Of a DNA stretch of 64,000 bases, positions 52,313 through 62,820 are shown in pieces. The first letter of the stretch is position 1, and each line of letters opens with the position of its first letter. A model generated the notes under the pieces. That model ran no database searches and had not been told where the DNA came from. It saw nothing but the letters and a program-made list of their open reading frames with translations. The position numbers were made by a program, and so were the translations under genes. Origin of the DNA: Paenalicyclobacillus ferrooxydans (GTDB lineage Bacteria; Bacillota; Bacilli; Alicyclobacillales; Alicyclobacillaceae); NCBI RefSeq assembly GCF_001399675.1, contig NZ_LJCO01000017.1, positions 1 to 64,000 of the forward strand, written 5' to 3'.

Positions 52313-54485
52313 ACGTCCGAATGTATTTTTTCGGATGGTTGTGGGTGTCTTGGCCGCCGCATGGTTGTACGCCTTTCTTCCACCGATGCAACACCTCGGA
52401 CTGCTGCAGGGGGCTTCGACGATGCTCCCCGTCATGGCTGTACTCGTCGTCGGGCAGTTTTTCCCCTGGCGCTGGATCCGACCTCTTCTCGCCCTCTTCG
52501 CGATCCTGATCTATACAGGTTTCTGGTGGGTACAGGCCAACGGGCCAATAGCGGTCATGAAGCTTTTGCTTCGTGAAACAGGTGCTGATATCGTACAGGG
52601 TCTTCACACCATGCGATTCGGTGAACCACTCCAGACAGAATTGTTTTTGCTCGTGCTGTGTCTCGTCTACTGGTTGATTGTTTACGCGGCGTTACGTCCA
52701 AAACTGTGGGCGTTTTACAATTTGCTGGCTGTTTTGGTGCTCGGCATTGTCGACGGGAATACGCCCGTCCATCCAAATGCCTCTATCGTTGTGCAACTCT
52801 TGCTGTTTATTGCTCTGCTCGGGGTCATGCAGTATCGCAGGATTTCCGGCCAGTTGATTTACCGCGGACGGCCGGGTCTTCGCTTCTTCATGCCGCTGGT
52901 GGCACTGCTTGTGGTTGCTGCGGGGCTTGGTTTTATCGTGCCAAAGCCTGGGGCTGTGTGGGCCGATCCGTTTGCCCGGTTCGAGAATGGAACCAGCGGC
53001 GCCGGTCCTGCCATGAAACAGATCGGCTATCAGATGGACAATACACGCCTTGGCGGCTCGTTTGTTGCGAATCACGATCCGGTGCTTTCTTACATTTCAC
53101 CAACCCCCACCTACCTGCGGGGAGCGGTTTATTCTCAGTACACTGGGCATGGCTGGCTGCCAGGCTCGTCCGACCTCCGTCCGCTCACGGTTGGTCAACA
53201 GATTCCATCTGCTGCGCAGCAGGTGAATCTTTCAAGCGGCGTGCAGTACACGCCCTTGACAGAACAGATCCGGGTCCTGTCCAACAAGCTGAATGTGCCG
53301 ATCATCTTTGCAGCGTACTCGGCGCAGAAAATCGCCAGTGACCTGTCTTCCAGTAAAGGTGCCGGTATCGACGTCAATGCAGCGACGGACGTTCTGTACG
53401 GCCCGCCGCTCGCTGCAGGTCAGGTTTACACCATCACCAGTGAACAGATGCAACCGCCAGACGGCATTCTCAGTGCACTGCCGGCGTTGCCTAAAAATGC
53501 TGCTACCGCGTATCCGAGCTCGATCGCAAACGAGTATTTGCAACTGCCGTCAAGCCTTCCTTCTGATGTACATCAGCTGACACTGTCTCTGACTCAAGGC
53601 ATGACGAGTGAATATGACATGGTCATGGCAGTACAGAACTACCTCAAGCTGAACTATGCGTATTCGACGGAGGGCATCCCGGTTCCGGGTCCGGGGCAAG
53701 ACTATGTGAGCCAGTTCTTGTTCGATACGAAAAAGGGGTATTGCAACAACTTCTCCACCAGCATGGCTGTCATGCTGCGGACGATTGGCATTCCGACGCG
53801 TTGGGTGACGGGGTTTGCACCGGGAACCATGGACCCGCAGTACAACGGGACCAATGACCGCTTTATCGTCACCAATGCGGATGCTCATTCGTGGGTAGAG
53901 GTCTATTTTCCGAAGGTGGGTTGGGTTCCATTTGATCCAACTCCGAACTTTGATATGACGTTCGCTATTCCAAATACGCCAAATGCAACGGCACCTGTGA
54001 CACCGCCGACAAAACCCGTTACACCGCCAACTCCGCCCGTAGTACAGCCAACCGGAGGTGGCAGCGGGGGAGGAAGTTCATTTCACATTCCTTGGAACAC
54101 AATCCTGCATGGTGCAGCCTGGACACTCTTGGTCTTCGTGATTCTCGCGCTTGTGCTCGTGTTTCTGTTCCGACACCGTATTCAGGAGTGGCGTCACGGT
54201 CGAGCATGGCGATCCGATACGACGGAAGGCTTACAGCGGGGAGTCGTCCATTTGGTCCGACTACTCATTCGCTTCGGCGAACTCAAGAAACAGACGCCAA
54301 CGATTCGAGATCTGTATCCCGCAGCACGGTCTTACGGTGTCGAGGAAGAGGATTTCCGTGACTTTGTTGAAACCTTTGAGGTAATTGCATACGGTGGGCT
54401 GAAAAAGCCAGACAAGTCGAGGCTAAAGAGGGTGCGAGGGATCTGGAATCACTGGGTCATCGAAGTCCTACGGCGCGGACGCTAG
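52293..54485 (+). CDS. TgpA-type transmembrane transglutaminase-like protein
   Basis: The 730-residue protein has an N-terminal set of about seven membrane helices (to ~residue 215), an external transglutaminase core with the catalytic triad Cys484 (KKGYCNNFS), His532 (NADAHSWVEVYF) and Asp548 (PFDPTPNF), a Pro/Thr-rich linker (TPPTKPVTPPTPPVV), one further helix (WTLLVFVILALVLVFLF) and a C-terminal cytosolic DUF4129-like domain. Third member of the conserved MoxR-DUF58-TgpA trio; probable role in peptide crosslinking or cleavage at the cell envelope. ATG 52293 follows GGGGGAGG. Confidence 0.9.
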   Translation: MPQTYAERPNVFFRMVVGVLAAAWLYAFLPPMQHLGLLQGASTMLPVMAVLVVGQFFPWRWIRPLLALFAILIYTGFWWVQANGPIAVMKLLLRETGADIVQGLHTMRFGEPLQTELFLLVLCLVYWLIVYAALRPKLWAFYNLLAVLVLGIVDGNTPVHPNASIVVQLLLFIALLGVMQYRRISGQLIYRGRPGLRFFMPLVALLVVAAGLGFIVPKPGAVWADPFARFENGTSGAGPAMKQIGYQMDNTRLGGSFVANHDPVLSYISPTPTYLRGAVYSQYTGHGWLPGSSDLRPLTVGQQIPSAAQQVNLSSGVQYTPLTEQIRVLSNKLNVPIIFAAYSAQKIASDLSSSKGAGIDVNAATDVLYGPPLAAGQVYTITSEQMQPPDGILSALPALPKNAATAYPSSIANEYLQLPSSLPSDVHQLTLSLTQGMTSEYDMVMAVQNYLKLNYAYSTEGIPVPGPGQDYVSQFLFDTKKGYCNNFSTSMAVMLRTIGIPTRWVTGFAPGTMDPQYNGTNDRFIVTNADAHSWVEVYFPKVGWVPFDPTPNFDMTFAIPNTPNATAPVTPPTKPVTPPTPPVVQPTGGGSGGGSSFHIPWNTILHGAAWTLLVFVILALVLVFLFRHRIQEWRHGRAWRSDTTEGLQRGVVHLVRLLIRFGELKKQTPTIRDLYPAARSYGVEEEDFRDFVETFEVIAYGGLKKPDKSRLKRVRGIWNHWVIEVLRRGR

Positions 54486-54501
54486 GCCTTCCGAGCCGAC
54501 A

Positions 54502-54655
54502 CCAGGCAGTGTGAGTGGACATCAGGCATCCTTATCACACGCCAGGCATTCATTGCGGATACCAGGGTTTTCTTATCGCACGCTAGAGCAATGCAAGTCG
54601 ACATCAGGCCTTCTTAGCGGATGATAGGCAATGTAAGTCGACACTGAGGATTCAA
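54502..54655. repeat. Degenerate ~40-bp repeats after the transglutaminase gene
   Basis: Three to four diverged copies containing AGGCA(A/G)TGTAAGTCGACATCAGGC and CTTATCGCACGC words. They lie between the stop and the terminator, in the presumed untranslated region. Confidence 0.6.
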
Positions 54656-54659
54656 ATCT

Positions 54660-54712
54660 GGGGTTTTACGCGGTATCTTTTGTGTGTGCCGCGTAGAACC
54701 CCTTTGTTGTCT
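54660..54712 (+). terminator. Terminator of the MoxR-DUF58-transglutaminase operon
   Basis: GGGGTTTTACGCGG (54660-54673) pairs with CCGCGTAGAACCCC (54689-54702) with one mismatch, followed by TTTGTTGT. Confidence 0.8.
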
Positions 54713-54753
54713 CTGGCTAAACCATCAGATTCTTTTACAATACATATTTCTGC

Positions 54754-54759
54754 TATAAT
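54754..54759 (+). promoter_or_regulatory. -10 element of the guaA leader
   Basis: Perfect TATAAT; TTTACA or TTCTTT upstream could be the -35 with non-ideal spacing (14-18). It lies 50 bases before the aptamer. Confidence 0.5.
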
Positions 54760-54810
54760 GCATTGACGACGCGCTGTCGCCTTCAGTAGAATGATGTCGA
54801 ATTCCAGAGC

Positions 54811-54879
54811 CTTCGTATAATGCCGGGGATATGGCCCTGCAGTTTCTACCAGACGACCGTAAATCGTTGGACTACGAGG
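54811..54879 (+). promoter_or_regulatory. Guanine-type purine riboswitch aptamer upstream of guaA
   Basis: Matches the purine aptamer: P1 CTTCGTA (54811-54817)/TACGAGG (54873-54879), then TATAAT..GGATATGGC, AGTTTCTACC, the loop CCGTAAAT and GACTACG. The base that selects the ligand is C (GACTA, not GATTA), so it should sense guanine/hypoxanthine. The 3' half of P1 (TACGAGG) is complementary to CCTCGTA (54944-54950) in the 5' arm of the terminator, the typical antiterminator switch: ligand frees the terminator and turns the gene off. Confidence 0.96.
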
Positions 54880-54935
54880 AAGAGCAGAAATGTCGTCTCC
54901 CCATTATTATTTCTTGCTCTACACGGGAGTAGTTT

Positions 54936-55000
54936 ACCCGATCCCTCGTATCACGTCCTTGGTTGTGGTCAACCTAGTGACGTAGAGGTGTCGGGTTTTT
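54936..55000 (+). terminator. Riboswitch-controlled terminator before guaA
   Basis: ACCCGA..CCTC and GTATCACGTC at 54936-54957 pair with GACGTA.GAGGTGTCGGGT, followed by TTTTT (54996-55000). The guaA start lies 128 bases downstream. Confidence 0.85.
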
Positions 55001-55127
55001 CAATTTATCAACTCAAGTCGCCATACGTTTACACGGTCATCCAGAACAACGGACAGATGAGTGAACCAGAACCTTGAACAGCCCACAAATGATTCTACAT
55101 CTCTGCATTTGAAGGAGTGTGACGTGA

Positions 55128-56684
55128 TTGAACGCAGCAACGGCAGGGCACTCTCATGAAGCGGTTGTCGTCCTTGACTTCGGAGGTCAGTACAATCAGC
55201 TGATTGCTCGGCGGATTCGCGAACTGCACGTCTTTTCTGAGCTGCTGCCACACACGGTAACGGCAGAGGAATTAAGACGGAAAAATCTCAAAGGCATCGT
55301 CTTCAGCGGTGGTCCCAACAGTGTATTTGCAGAGGGGGCCCCGGATGTCGATCCCGCTCTTTTTGACCTCGGCGTCCCCATACTCGGCATCTGCTACGGT
55401 ATGCAGTTGCTTGCCAAGCGGTATCAAGCCCAGGTACGCCGCGGACACGTTCGAGAGTATGGTCGAGCGACGCTCCAGACAGCGGATCACGCAGGTACGC
55501 TGTTTGCCGGGCAACCGAAAGAACAACAGGTCTGGATGAGCCACAGCGATGCCGTCGTTGAGGTACCCGCAGGTTTTCAAGTCGATGCGGTCACGCCGAG
55601 CGGGACGATTGCGGCCATGAGTAATCCGGATGCACAGTTATATGCGGTGCAGCATCACCCGGAAGTCCGGCACACAGAACAGGGGCAAGAGCAGATCAAA
55701 AACTTCCTGTTTGAGGTGTGTCATTGTGAGGGTGACTGGACGATGGAATCCCTTGTAGACAGTGCCGTAGCCCAGATTAAAAGCCAAGTTGGTGACGAGC
55801 GAGTGCTTTGTGCCTTGTCAGGCGGCGTTGATTCTTCGGTAGCTGCTGCGCTTGTACATAGGGCCATTGGCCACCAACTGACAGCCGTGTTCGTCGATCA
55901 CGGTCTGCTTCGCAAAGGTGAATCCGAGGCCGTCATGGGCACACTCGGGGAACAACTGGGTATTGACGTTGTGCGTGTCCATGCGAGTACACGCTTCATG
56001 GACAAGCTGGCCGGTGTATCTGAACCGGAACAAAAGCGCAAGATCATCGGAACAGAGTTCATTCGCGCATTTGAAGCAGAATCCGAGCGGCTGGGACCTT
56101 TTCGTTACCTGGTACAAGGGACTCTGTACACGGACATCATCGAAAGCGGCACGGCAACTGCTGCGACGATTAAATCTCATCATAACGTCGGCGGGCTCCC
56201 CGAGGACATGACATTTGAGATTATTGAACCGCTGAAGGAACTGTTTAAGGATGAGGTTCGGGAACTTGGCCAAGTGCTTGGTTTGCCGGCCGATCTGGTT
56301 TGGCGCCAGCCGTTCCCAGGCCCAGGTCTCGCGATTCGGGTCATCGGTGAGGTGACAGAAGAAAAACTACACGTCGTTCGTGAAACCGACGCGATTCTGC
56401 GGGACGAGATCGCCAAAGCCGGACTTGAGAGGGACGTATGGCAGTACTTCACGGTGCTCCCTGGCATTCAGAGCGTTGGGGTCATGGGGGATGAGCGGAC
56501 GTACGCGCAGACGATTGCAATTCGTGCGGTGGCTTCTACAGAAGGCATGACTGCGGATTGGGCTCGAATTCCGTTTGATGTATTGGAGCGGATCTCAACA
56601 CGCATGGTGAATGAAGTGCCGGAAGTGAACCGCGTCGTGTACGACATCACCTCGAAGCCGCCTGCGACGATTGAGTGGGAATAA
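55128..56684 (+). CDS. guaA: GMP synthase (glutamine-hydrolysing)
   Basis: Last step from XMP to GMP. Glutaminase half: Cys89 (GICYGMQ), His177 and Glu179 (QHHPEV). ATP-pyrophosphatase half: P-loop SGGVDSS (231-237), and the C-terminal dimerisation domain ([12 protein letters not shown]). The 518-residue length fits. TTG at 55128 follows AAGGAG. Controlled by the guanine riboswitch, so the pool of guanine represses its own synthesis gene. Confidence 0.98.
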   Translation: MNAATAGHSHEAVVVLDFGGQYNQLIARRIRELHVFSELLPHTVTAEELRRKNLKGIVFSGGPNSVFAEGAPDVDPALFDLGVPILGICYGMQLLAKRYQAQVRRGHVREYGRATLQTADHAGTLFAGQPKEQQVWMSHSDAVVEVPAGFQVDAVTPSGTIAAMSNPDAQLYAVQHHPEVRHTEQGQEQIKNFLFEVCHCEGDWTMESLVDSAVAQIKSQVGDERVLCALSGGVDSSVAAALVHRAIGHQLTAVFVDHGLLRKGESEAVMGTLGEQLGIDVVRVHASTRFMDKLAGVSEPEQKRKIIGTEFIRAFEAESERLGPFRYLVQGTLYTDIIESGTATAATIKSHHNVGGLPEDMTFEIIEPLKELFKDEVRELGQVLGLPADLVWRQPFPGPGLAIRVIGEVTEEKLHVVRETDAILRDEIAKAGLERDVWQYFTVLPGIQSVGVMGDERTYAQTIAIRAVASTEGMTADWARIPFDVLERISTRMVNEVPEVNRVVYDITSKPPATIEWE

Positions 56685-56709
56685 TCAGCACCGTAAGGGA
56701 GGGTGAAGA

Positions 56710-58068
56710 TTGTTTCAACTAAAAAAATATAATACCTCGGTTGGCACGGAGATCGCTGCGGGTTTGACCACGTTTATGACGATGGCGTACATCTTGTTCA
56801 TCAACCCGTCCATCTTGAGTGGAACTGGGATGAACCCGCATGCGGTATTTTTTGCAACGTGTATCGGAGCAGGTGTCGTCACGATTTTGATGGGGCTCTT
56901 CGTGAACTACCCCATCGCTCTTGCTCCGGGTATGGGACTGAACGCGTATTTCGCCGTCATTGCAGCACAGCACGGCGGGCAAGTGCCATGGCAGACGGCG
57001 CTTGGCGCTGTTTTCATCTCTGGTATCGTGTTCATTATTCTCACTCTGACGCGGATTCGACAGCTGCTCGTCAAAGCGGTGCCAGACTCGCTAAAAATGG
57101 CCATTACCGTAGGTATCGGCCTGTTTATCACCATCATTGGATTCAAAATCGGTGACATCACCATCATGCGGTTTACGGGTGGCTCAGCATCCACCTACCA
57201 GCCGAACGGGATCATTGACAACTTCTCTTGGCAGCCCGACATCGGTGCCTTGCACAACCCGTCCACACTACTCACGTTAATCGGTCTTTTGATTATCGCT
57301 ATCTTAATGGCACTTCGCGTACCGGGGGCCATGTTAATTGGCATTTTGCTGACAACGATTATCGGGATCCCGATGGGTGTCACAGATACATCTGGACTCA
57401 CTGGGAAGGAGTTCATCCCGGATTTCAGCAACCTCGCCATCGGTAAGTTCGATCTCGCCGGAGTCTTTCACTGGGGGCTTGTCAGCGCTCTGTTTACGTT
57501 CACCTTTGTGGAGCTCTTTGACACCTTTGGAACGCTTGTCGGGACAGCGCAGAAAGCAGGTTTGTTGGAAGGCCCGGATGGGCAACGGCGACTCGGACGA
57601 GCCATGTTGGTGGATGCCTTCGGTGTCAGCTTCGGGGCTTTACTTGGGACAAGCACCATCACCGCGTTTGTGGAAAGCGGATCTGGGATTGCCGCTGGCG
57701 GGCGTACAGGCTTGACCGCACTCACGACCGGCGTCCTGTTTATCCTGTCTATCTTCTTGGCGCCACTCGCTTTGATCATTCCGGACCAAGCTACGGCACC
57801 AGCGCTGATTATCGTTGGTGTGCTGATGATCAGTGCCGTTCGAAACATTGAATGGGACAACTTCGGTGTGGCTGTTCCCGCATTTTTGACCATCATTACG
57901 ATGCCGCTTACCTACAGTATCTCGAACGGCATCGCACTTGGTTTCACGTTCTTTGTCATCATTAACCTGATTTTGATGCTGTTTCGTCAAGAACACACAA
58001 AGATTCACTGGTTGATGTACATCATCGTGGTCCTGGCGCTGTGGCGTTACATTTTTTACGTTTCCTGA
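56710..58068 (+). CDS. pbuG: Guanine/hypoxanthine permease (PbuG/AzgA family)
   Basis: The 452-residue protein has about 12 membrane helices and the NCS2/AzgA motifs: EIAAGLTTFMTMAYILFINPSIL at the start, ALAPGMGLNAYFA, and FTFVELFDTFGTLVGTAQKAGLL. Proton-coupled purine uptake. It starts (TTG, GGGAGGG upstream) 25 bases after guaA with no promoter or terminator between, so synthesis and uptake genes share one riboswitch. Confidence 0.96.
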   Translation: MFQLKKYNTSVGTEIAAGLTTFMTMAYILFINPSILSGTGMNPHAVFFATCIGAGVVTILMGLFVNYPIALAPGMGLNAYFAVIAAQHGGQVPWQTALGAVFISGIVFIILTLTRIRQLLVKAVPDSLKMAITVGIGLFITIIGFKIGDITIMRFTGGSASTYQPNGIIDNFSWQPDIGALHNPSTLLTLIGLLIIAILMALRVPGAMLIGILLTTIIGIPMGVTDTSGLTGKEFIPDFSNLAIGKFDLAGVFHWGLVSALFTFTFVELFDTFGTLVGTAQKAGLLEGPDGQRRLGRAMLVDAFGVSFGALLGTSTITAFVESGSGIAAGGRTGLTALTTGVLFILSIFLAPLALIIPDQATAPALIIVGVLMISAVRNIEWDNFGVAVPAFLTIITMPLTYSISNGIALGFTFFVIINLILMLFRQEHTKIHWLMYIIVVLALWRYIFYVS

Positions 58069-58259
58069 ACGAGTTTTCGTAACCGTGGTGGTTCGTTAGC
58101 GTGGGAATTCCAATAGAAGGCGCGAGATGGCTCGAGAGGGCGCGGACAGCCGCGTCCTCTATCAGCCCGATGAATCCCAGGCCACTTTGACTACACTGAA
58201 GCAATCCACACGAAACACGAACGTTATATCTTCTCTTTTGAAATTCGTTCGGATTTTGG
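58069..58259. other. Gap between pbuG and the purine operon promoter
   Basis: No gene or terminator is convincing in this ~190-base stretch. It precedes the promoter and riboswitch of the pur operon. Confidence 0.4.
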
Positions 58260-58288
58260 TTGACCTTGTACCTGTGAGAGGATAAACT
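58260..58288 (+). promoter_or_regulatory. Sigma-A promoter of the pur operon
   Basis: TTGACC (58260-58265) and TAAACT (58283-58288) are 17 bases apart, 20 bases before the aptamer. No PurBox sequence was identified. Confidence 0.7.
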
Positions 58289-58308
58289 GAAGTCGAAAAT
58301 AAAAAGCT

Positions 58309-58379
58309 AACTCGTATATCCTCGGGGATATGGCCCGAGAGTCTCTACCCGGACCCCGAGAAGGTCTGGACTACGAGTG
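58309..58379 (+). promoter_or_regulatory. Guanine-type purine riboswitch aptamer upstream of purE
   Basis: P1 ACTCGTA (58310-58316)/TACGAGT (58372-58378), P2 CTCGGGGATATGGCCCGAG, AGTCTCTACC core, P3 GGACC..GGTCT and GACTACG with the guanine-specifying C. One change from the commonest core (AGTTTCTACC) is present. Confidence 0.96.
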
Positions 58380-58434
58380 GGAGATTGCGAGACGGATGTA
58401 CGTAACCAGGCATCAAGCCTGATTCTCTGCATGC

Positions 58435-58486
58435 GCCGGCCCGCTCGTGTTGTTGTTGTATTCAACATGAGCGGGCCGGCTTTTTT
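58435..58486 (+). terminator. Riboswitch-controlled terminator before purE
   Basis: GCCGGCCCGCTC (58435-58446) pairs perfectly with GAGCGGGCCGGC (58469-58480), followed by TTTTTT (58481-58486). The ribosome site of purE follows at once. Confidence 0.95.
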
Positions 58487-58501
58487 ATGGAGGTGGCAAG
58501 A

Positions 58502-58996
58502 TTGGAACCACTTGTCGGTGTCATTATGGGAAGTCAGTCCGACTGGCCGACTCTGCAACATGCGTGCCAAGTTCTCGATGAACTCTGTGTGCCTTATGAG
58601 CGTCGAGTCGTCTCTGCGCATCGAACGCCGGATGAAATGTTTCACTACGCCGAGCAAGCGGTGGAGCGGGGTCTGAAAGCCATCATCGCCGGAGCCGGGG
58701 GGGCGGCACACCTGCCAGGCATGGTTGCAAGCAAGACGATGCTTCCTGTGATTGGCGTCCCTATCCAGACTTCTGCTTTAGGCGGACTTGATTCATTGCT
58801 TTCGATTGTCCAGATGCCAGGCGGAGTTCCCGTGGCCACCGTTGCGATTGGCAAGGCTGGGGCCACAAACGCAGGGTTGCTGGCGGCTCAAATCTTGGCA
58901 ACGAACGACCATGAGTTGCTTGCTCGGCTCGAAGCTCGGCGCAGTGCAATTCGGGAAACGGTCCTTTCCAAACTCGATCCTGCAGATGGGGAGTGA
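58502..58996 (+). CDS. purE: N5-carboxyaminoimidazole ribonucleotide mutase
   Basis: Converts N5-CAIR to CAIR. The 164-residue class I PurE begins [18 protein letters not shown] with the substrate loop, and has [23 protein letters not shown] and [35 protein letters not shown] at 58502 is 6 nt behind GGAGGTG; the ATG at 58487 would lie within the ribosome site. First gene of the pur operon. Confidence 0.96.
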   Translation: MEPLVGVIMGSQSDWPTLQHACQVLDELCVPYERRVVSAHRTPDEMFHYAEQAVERGLKAIIAGAGGAAHLPGMVASKTMLPVIGVPIQTSALGGLDSLLSIVQMPGGVPVATVAIGKAGATNAGLLAAQILATNDHELLARLEARRSAIRETVLSKLDPADGE

Positions 58997-59000
58997 TGAC

Positions 59001-60263
59001 GTGCCAAACACGACCAATGTGGTCTTCGAAGATAAAAACAGTCATGCTCATCACCCCGAAGAAACCAACACCCAAGCGAGGTCAAACATGCTTCCACTTT
59101 TGCCGGGCGCAACCATTGGTATTCTTGGCGGCGGGCAGCTTGGTCGAATGATTGCGCTCGAAGCCAGGCGAATGGGTTACAAGGTTGTCACTCTCGATCC
59201 AACGCCAGATTCTCCCTGCGGGCAGGTGGCGGACGAACAGATAACAGCCTCGTTCACAGACGTCACGGCGGCACTCCGTCTTGCTGAGTTGTCGGACGTC
59301 GTCGTGTACGAGTTTGAAGATGTCGACGATCAGGTTGTCGCAGCGATTGAGAACCGGGTCTATGTACCACAAGGAAGCCGACTTTTGTTCACCACAAGGC
59401 ACCGGTTGCGAGAAAAGGCCGCGCTTGAGCGGGCTGGCATTCCCGTAGCGAAACATTCTCCTGTAAGCTCGTTTTCCGATCTGGAAGCTGCCGCTGATGA
59501 AGTCGGGTTGCCGTTGATTGTGAAAACAACCACTGGCGGATATGACGGGAAAGGTCAGTGGAGGGTGCTCACTCGGGAGAGTCTTGGAGCAGTATGGGCT
59601 GAGATGGAGAACGTCGTATCCTCAAGCTCTGAGTCTGCCGCTGTTGATCCCTCCGACGCGCCGTTCATCGCAGAAGCTGAAGTGCCGTTTGTGTGCGAGG
59701 TGTCGGTCGTGGTTGCGCGCGGTGCGACCGGAGAGGTACGGCCTTTTCCTGCGGCGGAGAATGTGCATCGAGATCATATTTTGCAGCTCTCCATCTGTCC
59801 GGCCCGCGTCTCCCAGGATGTCCTCGCCAAGGCCCAGGAGTTGGCGGTACGGGCTGCGGAGTCGCTGCATGTAGTCGGGTTGCTCGGTGTTGAGATGTTT
59901 GTCTTGCAAAGCGGCGAGGTACTTGTCAACGAGCTCGCGCCGCGTCCACATAACTCTGGTCACTACACACAAGACGCTTGTGTGACTTCGCAATTTGAAC
60001 AGGTGATTCGCTCGGTCACGGGCCTTCCGCTCGGCAGTCCCGCACTGTTGTCACCTGTGGTCATGAGTAACCTTCTTGGCGAGCACCTTGAAGGGGCAAT
60101 CCAGTCCATGCCAAGTTGGCCTGATACATTTAAGCTTCACCTTTACGGCAAGGAGGAGAGTCGACCGAAGCGGAAGATGGGGCACATCAATGTCGTTGCC
60201 GAAAGCACCGATGTTGCGCTTCAGCAGTTGACGAACCTCGGCATCTTTGGTGTTTGTGAGTAA
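59001..60263 (+). CDS. purK: N5-carboxyaminoimidazole ribonucleotide synthase
   Basis: ATP-grasp enzyme making N5-CAIR from AIR, ATP and bicarbonate. Core motifs: IGILGGGQLGRMIALEARRMGYKVVTLDP, DSPCGQVAD, VVYEFEDVD, and IVKTTTGGYDGKGQWR, VNELAPRPHNSGHYTQDACVTSQFEQ. The GTG at 59001 (4 bases after purE, GGGGAG upstream) adds a ~29-residue polar extension; the ATG at 59088, also with a GAGGT site, gives the more usual N-terminus. Either is possible; 420 or 391 residues. Confidence 0.95.
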   Translation: MPNTTNVVFEDKNSHAHHPEETNTQARSNMLPLLPGATIGILGGGQLGRMIALEARRMGYKVVTLDPTPDSPCGQVADEQITASFTDVTAALRLAELSDVVVYEFEDVDDQVVAAIENRVYVPQGSRLLFTTRHRLREKAALERAGIPVAKHSPVSSFSDLEAAADEVGLPLIVKTTTGGYDGKGQWRVLTRESLGAVWAEMENVVSSSSESAAVDPSDAPFIAEAEVPFVCEVSVVVARGATGEVRPFPAAENVHRDHILQLSICPARVSQDVLAKAQELAVRAAESLHVVGLLGVEMFVLQSGEVLVNELAPRPHNSGHYTQDACVTSQFEQVIRSVTGLPLGSPALLSPVVMSNLLGEHLEGAIQSMPSWPDTFKLHLYGKEESRPKRKMGHINVVAESTDVALQQLTNLGIFGVCE

Positions 60264-60388
60264 GGTTTGGCCCGCGCGTAGATCAAGTTTGACGGCATAG
60301 GTGGGCTTTGAGATGCAAGTTGGCTTTCACATAAGTAGCTCGGCAAAATGAAATGTGCAAGACCAGGAATGCGGACGGGGGAATGAAT

Positions 60389-61687
60389 GTGATTAATCGA
60401 TATTCACGTGCTGAAATGGCAAACCGGTGGACTTTACAGGAACGTTTTCGCTGGTGGCTCGAAGTTGAGATCCTATCCTGTGAAGCATGGGCTGAACTTG
60501 GGGTCATCCCGAAGGAAGACGTGGCTGCGATTCGGGCAAACGCCAAGTTCGACGTGGACCGCGTCCTTGAAATTGAACAGGAGACCCGCCACGACGTGGT
60601 CGCATTCACAAGAGCAGTATCTGAGTCCCTCGGACCGGAACGCAAATGGGTCCACTATGGACTCACATCCACCGATGTTGTCGATACCGCTTTGTCGGCT
60701 CAACTTCAGGAGGCCATCAAGGTCATCCGAACAGATGTGGAGACGCTGATTGAAACCCTCCGCCAACTGGCTGCAAAATACAAAACCACGCTTATGATGG
60801 GGCGCACGCACGGGGTGCACGCTGAACCCACAACGTTTGGCCTGAAAGCCGCCTTGTGGTACGCGGAAATGGTGCGCAACCTGGAACGCTTCAATGCAGC
60901 AGCCGAGCGGATGCGCTACGGCAAGATTTCTGGCGCTGTTGGAACGTATGCCAATGTCGATCCGTTTGTCGAACAGTACGTTTGTGAGCGTCTTGGCCTG
61001 AAAGCCGCGCCAATCAGCACGCAAACCCTGCAACGCGACAGGCACGCAGAGTTCATTTTTGTCATCGGGCTCATCGGCACCACACTTGACAAGATTGCAA
61101 CGGAAATTCGTGGACTTCAAAAATCGGAAATCCGCGAGGTGGAAGAACCGTTTTACAAGGGACAGAAAGGTTCGTCCGCGATGCCGCACAAACGCAACCC
61201 GGTTTCGTGTGAGCAGATCAGTGGCCTGGCAAGGGTACTGCGAGGGTATGTCGTCCCGGCTTTGGAAGACGTCCCACTGTGGCATGAACGGGACATCAGC
61301 CATTCTTCCGTCGAACGAGTGATTTTCCCTGATGCCACAATTCTCATCGACTACCTGTTGAGCCGAATGAACCGAATCCTGACCGACCTGCATGTGTATC
61401 CCGAGAACATGCGCCGCAATATGGATCGGACCTACGGCTTGCCATTCAGTCAGCGAGTCCTCACGACACTCATCGACAAGGGCGTATCCCGCGAAGAGGC
61501 CTACGACACGGTGCAACCGTGCGCGATGCAGGCTTGGGAAGAAGGACGTTCGTTCAAGGAAATTGTCGGTGAAGCACCGCTTGTGAAAAAGGTACTCACA
61601 TCGGAAGAATTGGATGCCTGTTTTGACCCAACCTTCCATTTAAAGCACGTTGACACCATTTTTGAACGGCTTGGCCTCAACGCGTAA
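60389..61687 (+). CDS. purB: Adenylosuccinate lyase
   Basis: Acts twice in purine synthesis (SAICAR to AICAR; adenylosuccinate to AMP). The 432-residue protein has the fumarase/lyase signature [22 protein letters not shown] and [16 protein letters not shown] with the catalytic His. GTG at 60389 is 7 nt after GGGGG and gives [10 protein letters not shown], the usual start; ATG at 60383 is too close to the site. Confidence 0.96.
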   Translation: MINRYSRAEMANRWTLQERFRWWLEVEILSCEAWAELGVIPKEDVAAIRANAKFDVDRVLEIEQETRHDVVAFTRAVSESLGPERKWVHYGLTSTDVVDTALSAQLQEAIKVIRTDVETLIETLRQLAAKYKTTLMMGRTHGVHAEPTTFGLKAALWYAEMVRNLERFNAAAERMRYGKISGAVGTYANVDPFVEQYVCERLGLKAAPISTQTLQRDRHAEFIFVIGLIGTTLDKIATEIRGLQKSEIREVEEPFYKGQKGSSAMPHKRNPVSCEQISGLARVLRGYVVPALEDVPLWHERDISHSSVERVIFPDATILIDYLLSRMNRILTDLHVYPENMRRNMDRTYGLPFSQRVLTTLIDKGVSREEAYDTVQPCAMQAWEEGRSFKEIVGEAPLVKKVLTSEELDACFDPTFHLKHVDTIFERLGLNA

Positions 61688-61804
61688 CACATGGCTTATT
61701 TGGCTTCGTTGTTTATTTGACTTCGTTGTTTCTGTAAATCACTTCACTACAAATCACCCCCTGATGTGAGGACATGGCCCCGCCAGGGTAGGAGGAACCG
61801 CAAG

Positions 61805-62548
61805 ATGGACCAGCAGACGGAACAGCTGAACTCGGCTCAAGAAGCGATGTACGAAGGTAAGGCGAAGCGCGTGTACCGCACGGAAGATGCAGGTGTGTAT
61901 CGTGTGGCATACAAGGACGATGCAACAGCTTTCAACGGGCAAAAACGCGGCACCATCGTTGGCAAAGGTGTCGTCAACAACCAGATGAGCAACTTGTTCT
62001 TTCAACTGCTTGAGACAAAGGGCGTGCATACGCATTTCGTCAAAGAGCTGAGCGAGCGCGAAACCCTTGTACGTGCACTGACGATGTTGCCGATTGAAGT
62101 TGTGGTTCGAAATCTGGCTGCAGGAAGCATGGCATCGAGACTTGACCTCGAAGAGGGCATGAAGCTCGCACATCCGATTGTCGAGTTTTACTACAAGCGG
62201 GATGACCTCGGTGACCCTCTTGTGACTACCGACCACATCGAAGCTCTTGGTCTGGCCACGCCATCTGATATCACACAGGTCAAACAAATGGCGCTTCGGG
62301 TCAACGAGGTGTTGTCAGACGTCTTGCGGACAGTCGACGTAATCCTCGTCGACTTCAAACTGGAGTTTGGTAAGACGGATGAGGGAGAAATCCTGCTTGC
62401 AGATGAGATTTCACCCGATACATGCCGCTACTGGGATGCAAACACCAACGAAAAGCTCGACAAGGACCGCTTTCGTCGGGACCTTGGCGGAGTAGAAAAC
62501 GCCTATGCAGAGATGATGCGTCGCGTGAGGGAGGTCGCAAGCCTGTGA
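61805..62548 (+). CDS. purC: SAICAR synthetase
   Basis: Couples aspartate to CAIR. The 247-residue enzyme has [44 protein letters not shown] and [35 protein letters not shown], which are family motifs. ATG at 61805 follows GGAGG. It overlaps purS by 4 bases. Confidence 0.97.
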   Translation: MDQQTEQLNSAQEAMYEGKAKRVYRTEDAGVYRVAYKDDATAFNGQKRGTIVGKGVVNNQMSNLFFQLLETKGVHTHFVKELSERETLVRALTMLPIEVVVRNLAAGSMASRLDLEEGMKLAHPIVEFYYKRDDLGDPLVTTDHIEALGLATPSDITQVKQMALRVNEVLSDVLRTVDVILVDFKLEFGKTDEGEILLADEISPDTCRYWDANTNEKLDKDRFRRDLGGVENAYAEMMRRVREVASL

Positions 62549-62820
62549 CAAATTGGCTGGTAGAAGTGCGCATTCAATTTAAACCGAGTGTCTTCGACCC
62601 GCAGGGTCATGCTGTAGAGAACGCAGTGCACAGCCTTGGGTATCGGTCAGCGGAAGGTTTTCGCGTTGGCAAGTACATGACATTCCACATCGCCGCGGCA
62701 TCGAAGGAAGAGGCAGAACAGGTTGCTCACGAGGTTTGTGACAAGGTGCTTTGCAACCCGGTCATGGAGACCTATGATTTCGATCTCAAGCCCGAAGCGA
62801 GCAAGGAGGGCCTGGCATGA
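62545..62820 (+). CDS. purS: FGAR amidotransferase small subunit PurS
   Basis: The 91-residue PurS ([44 protein letters not shown]) forms the complex with PurQ and PurL that makes FGAM. Starts with GTG overlapping the purC stop and ends overlapping the purQ start (ATGA). Its presence confirms a small-type, multi-subunit PurL system despite the following PurQ-PurL fusion. Confidence 0.96.
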   Translation: MTNWLVEVRIQFKPSVFDPQGHAVENAVHSLGYRSAEGFRVGKYMTFHIAAASKEEAEQVAHEVCDKVLCNPVMETYDFDLKPEASKEGLA

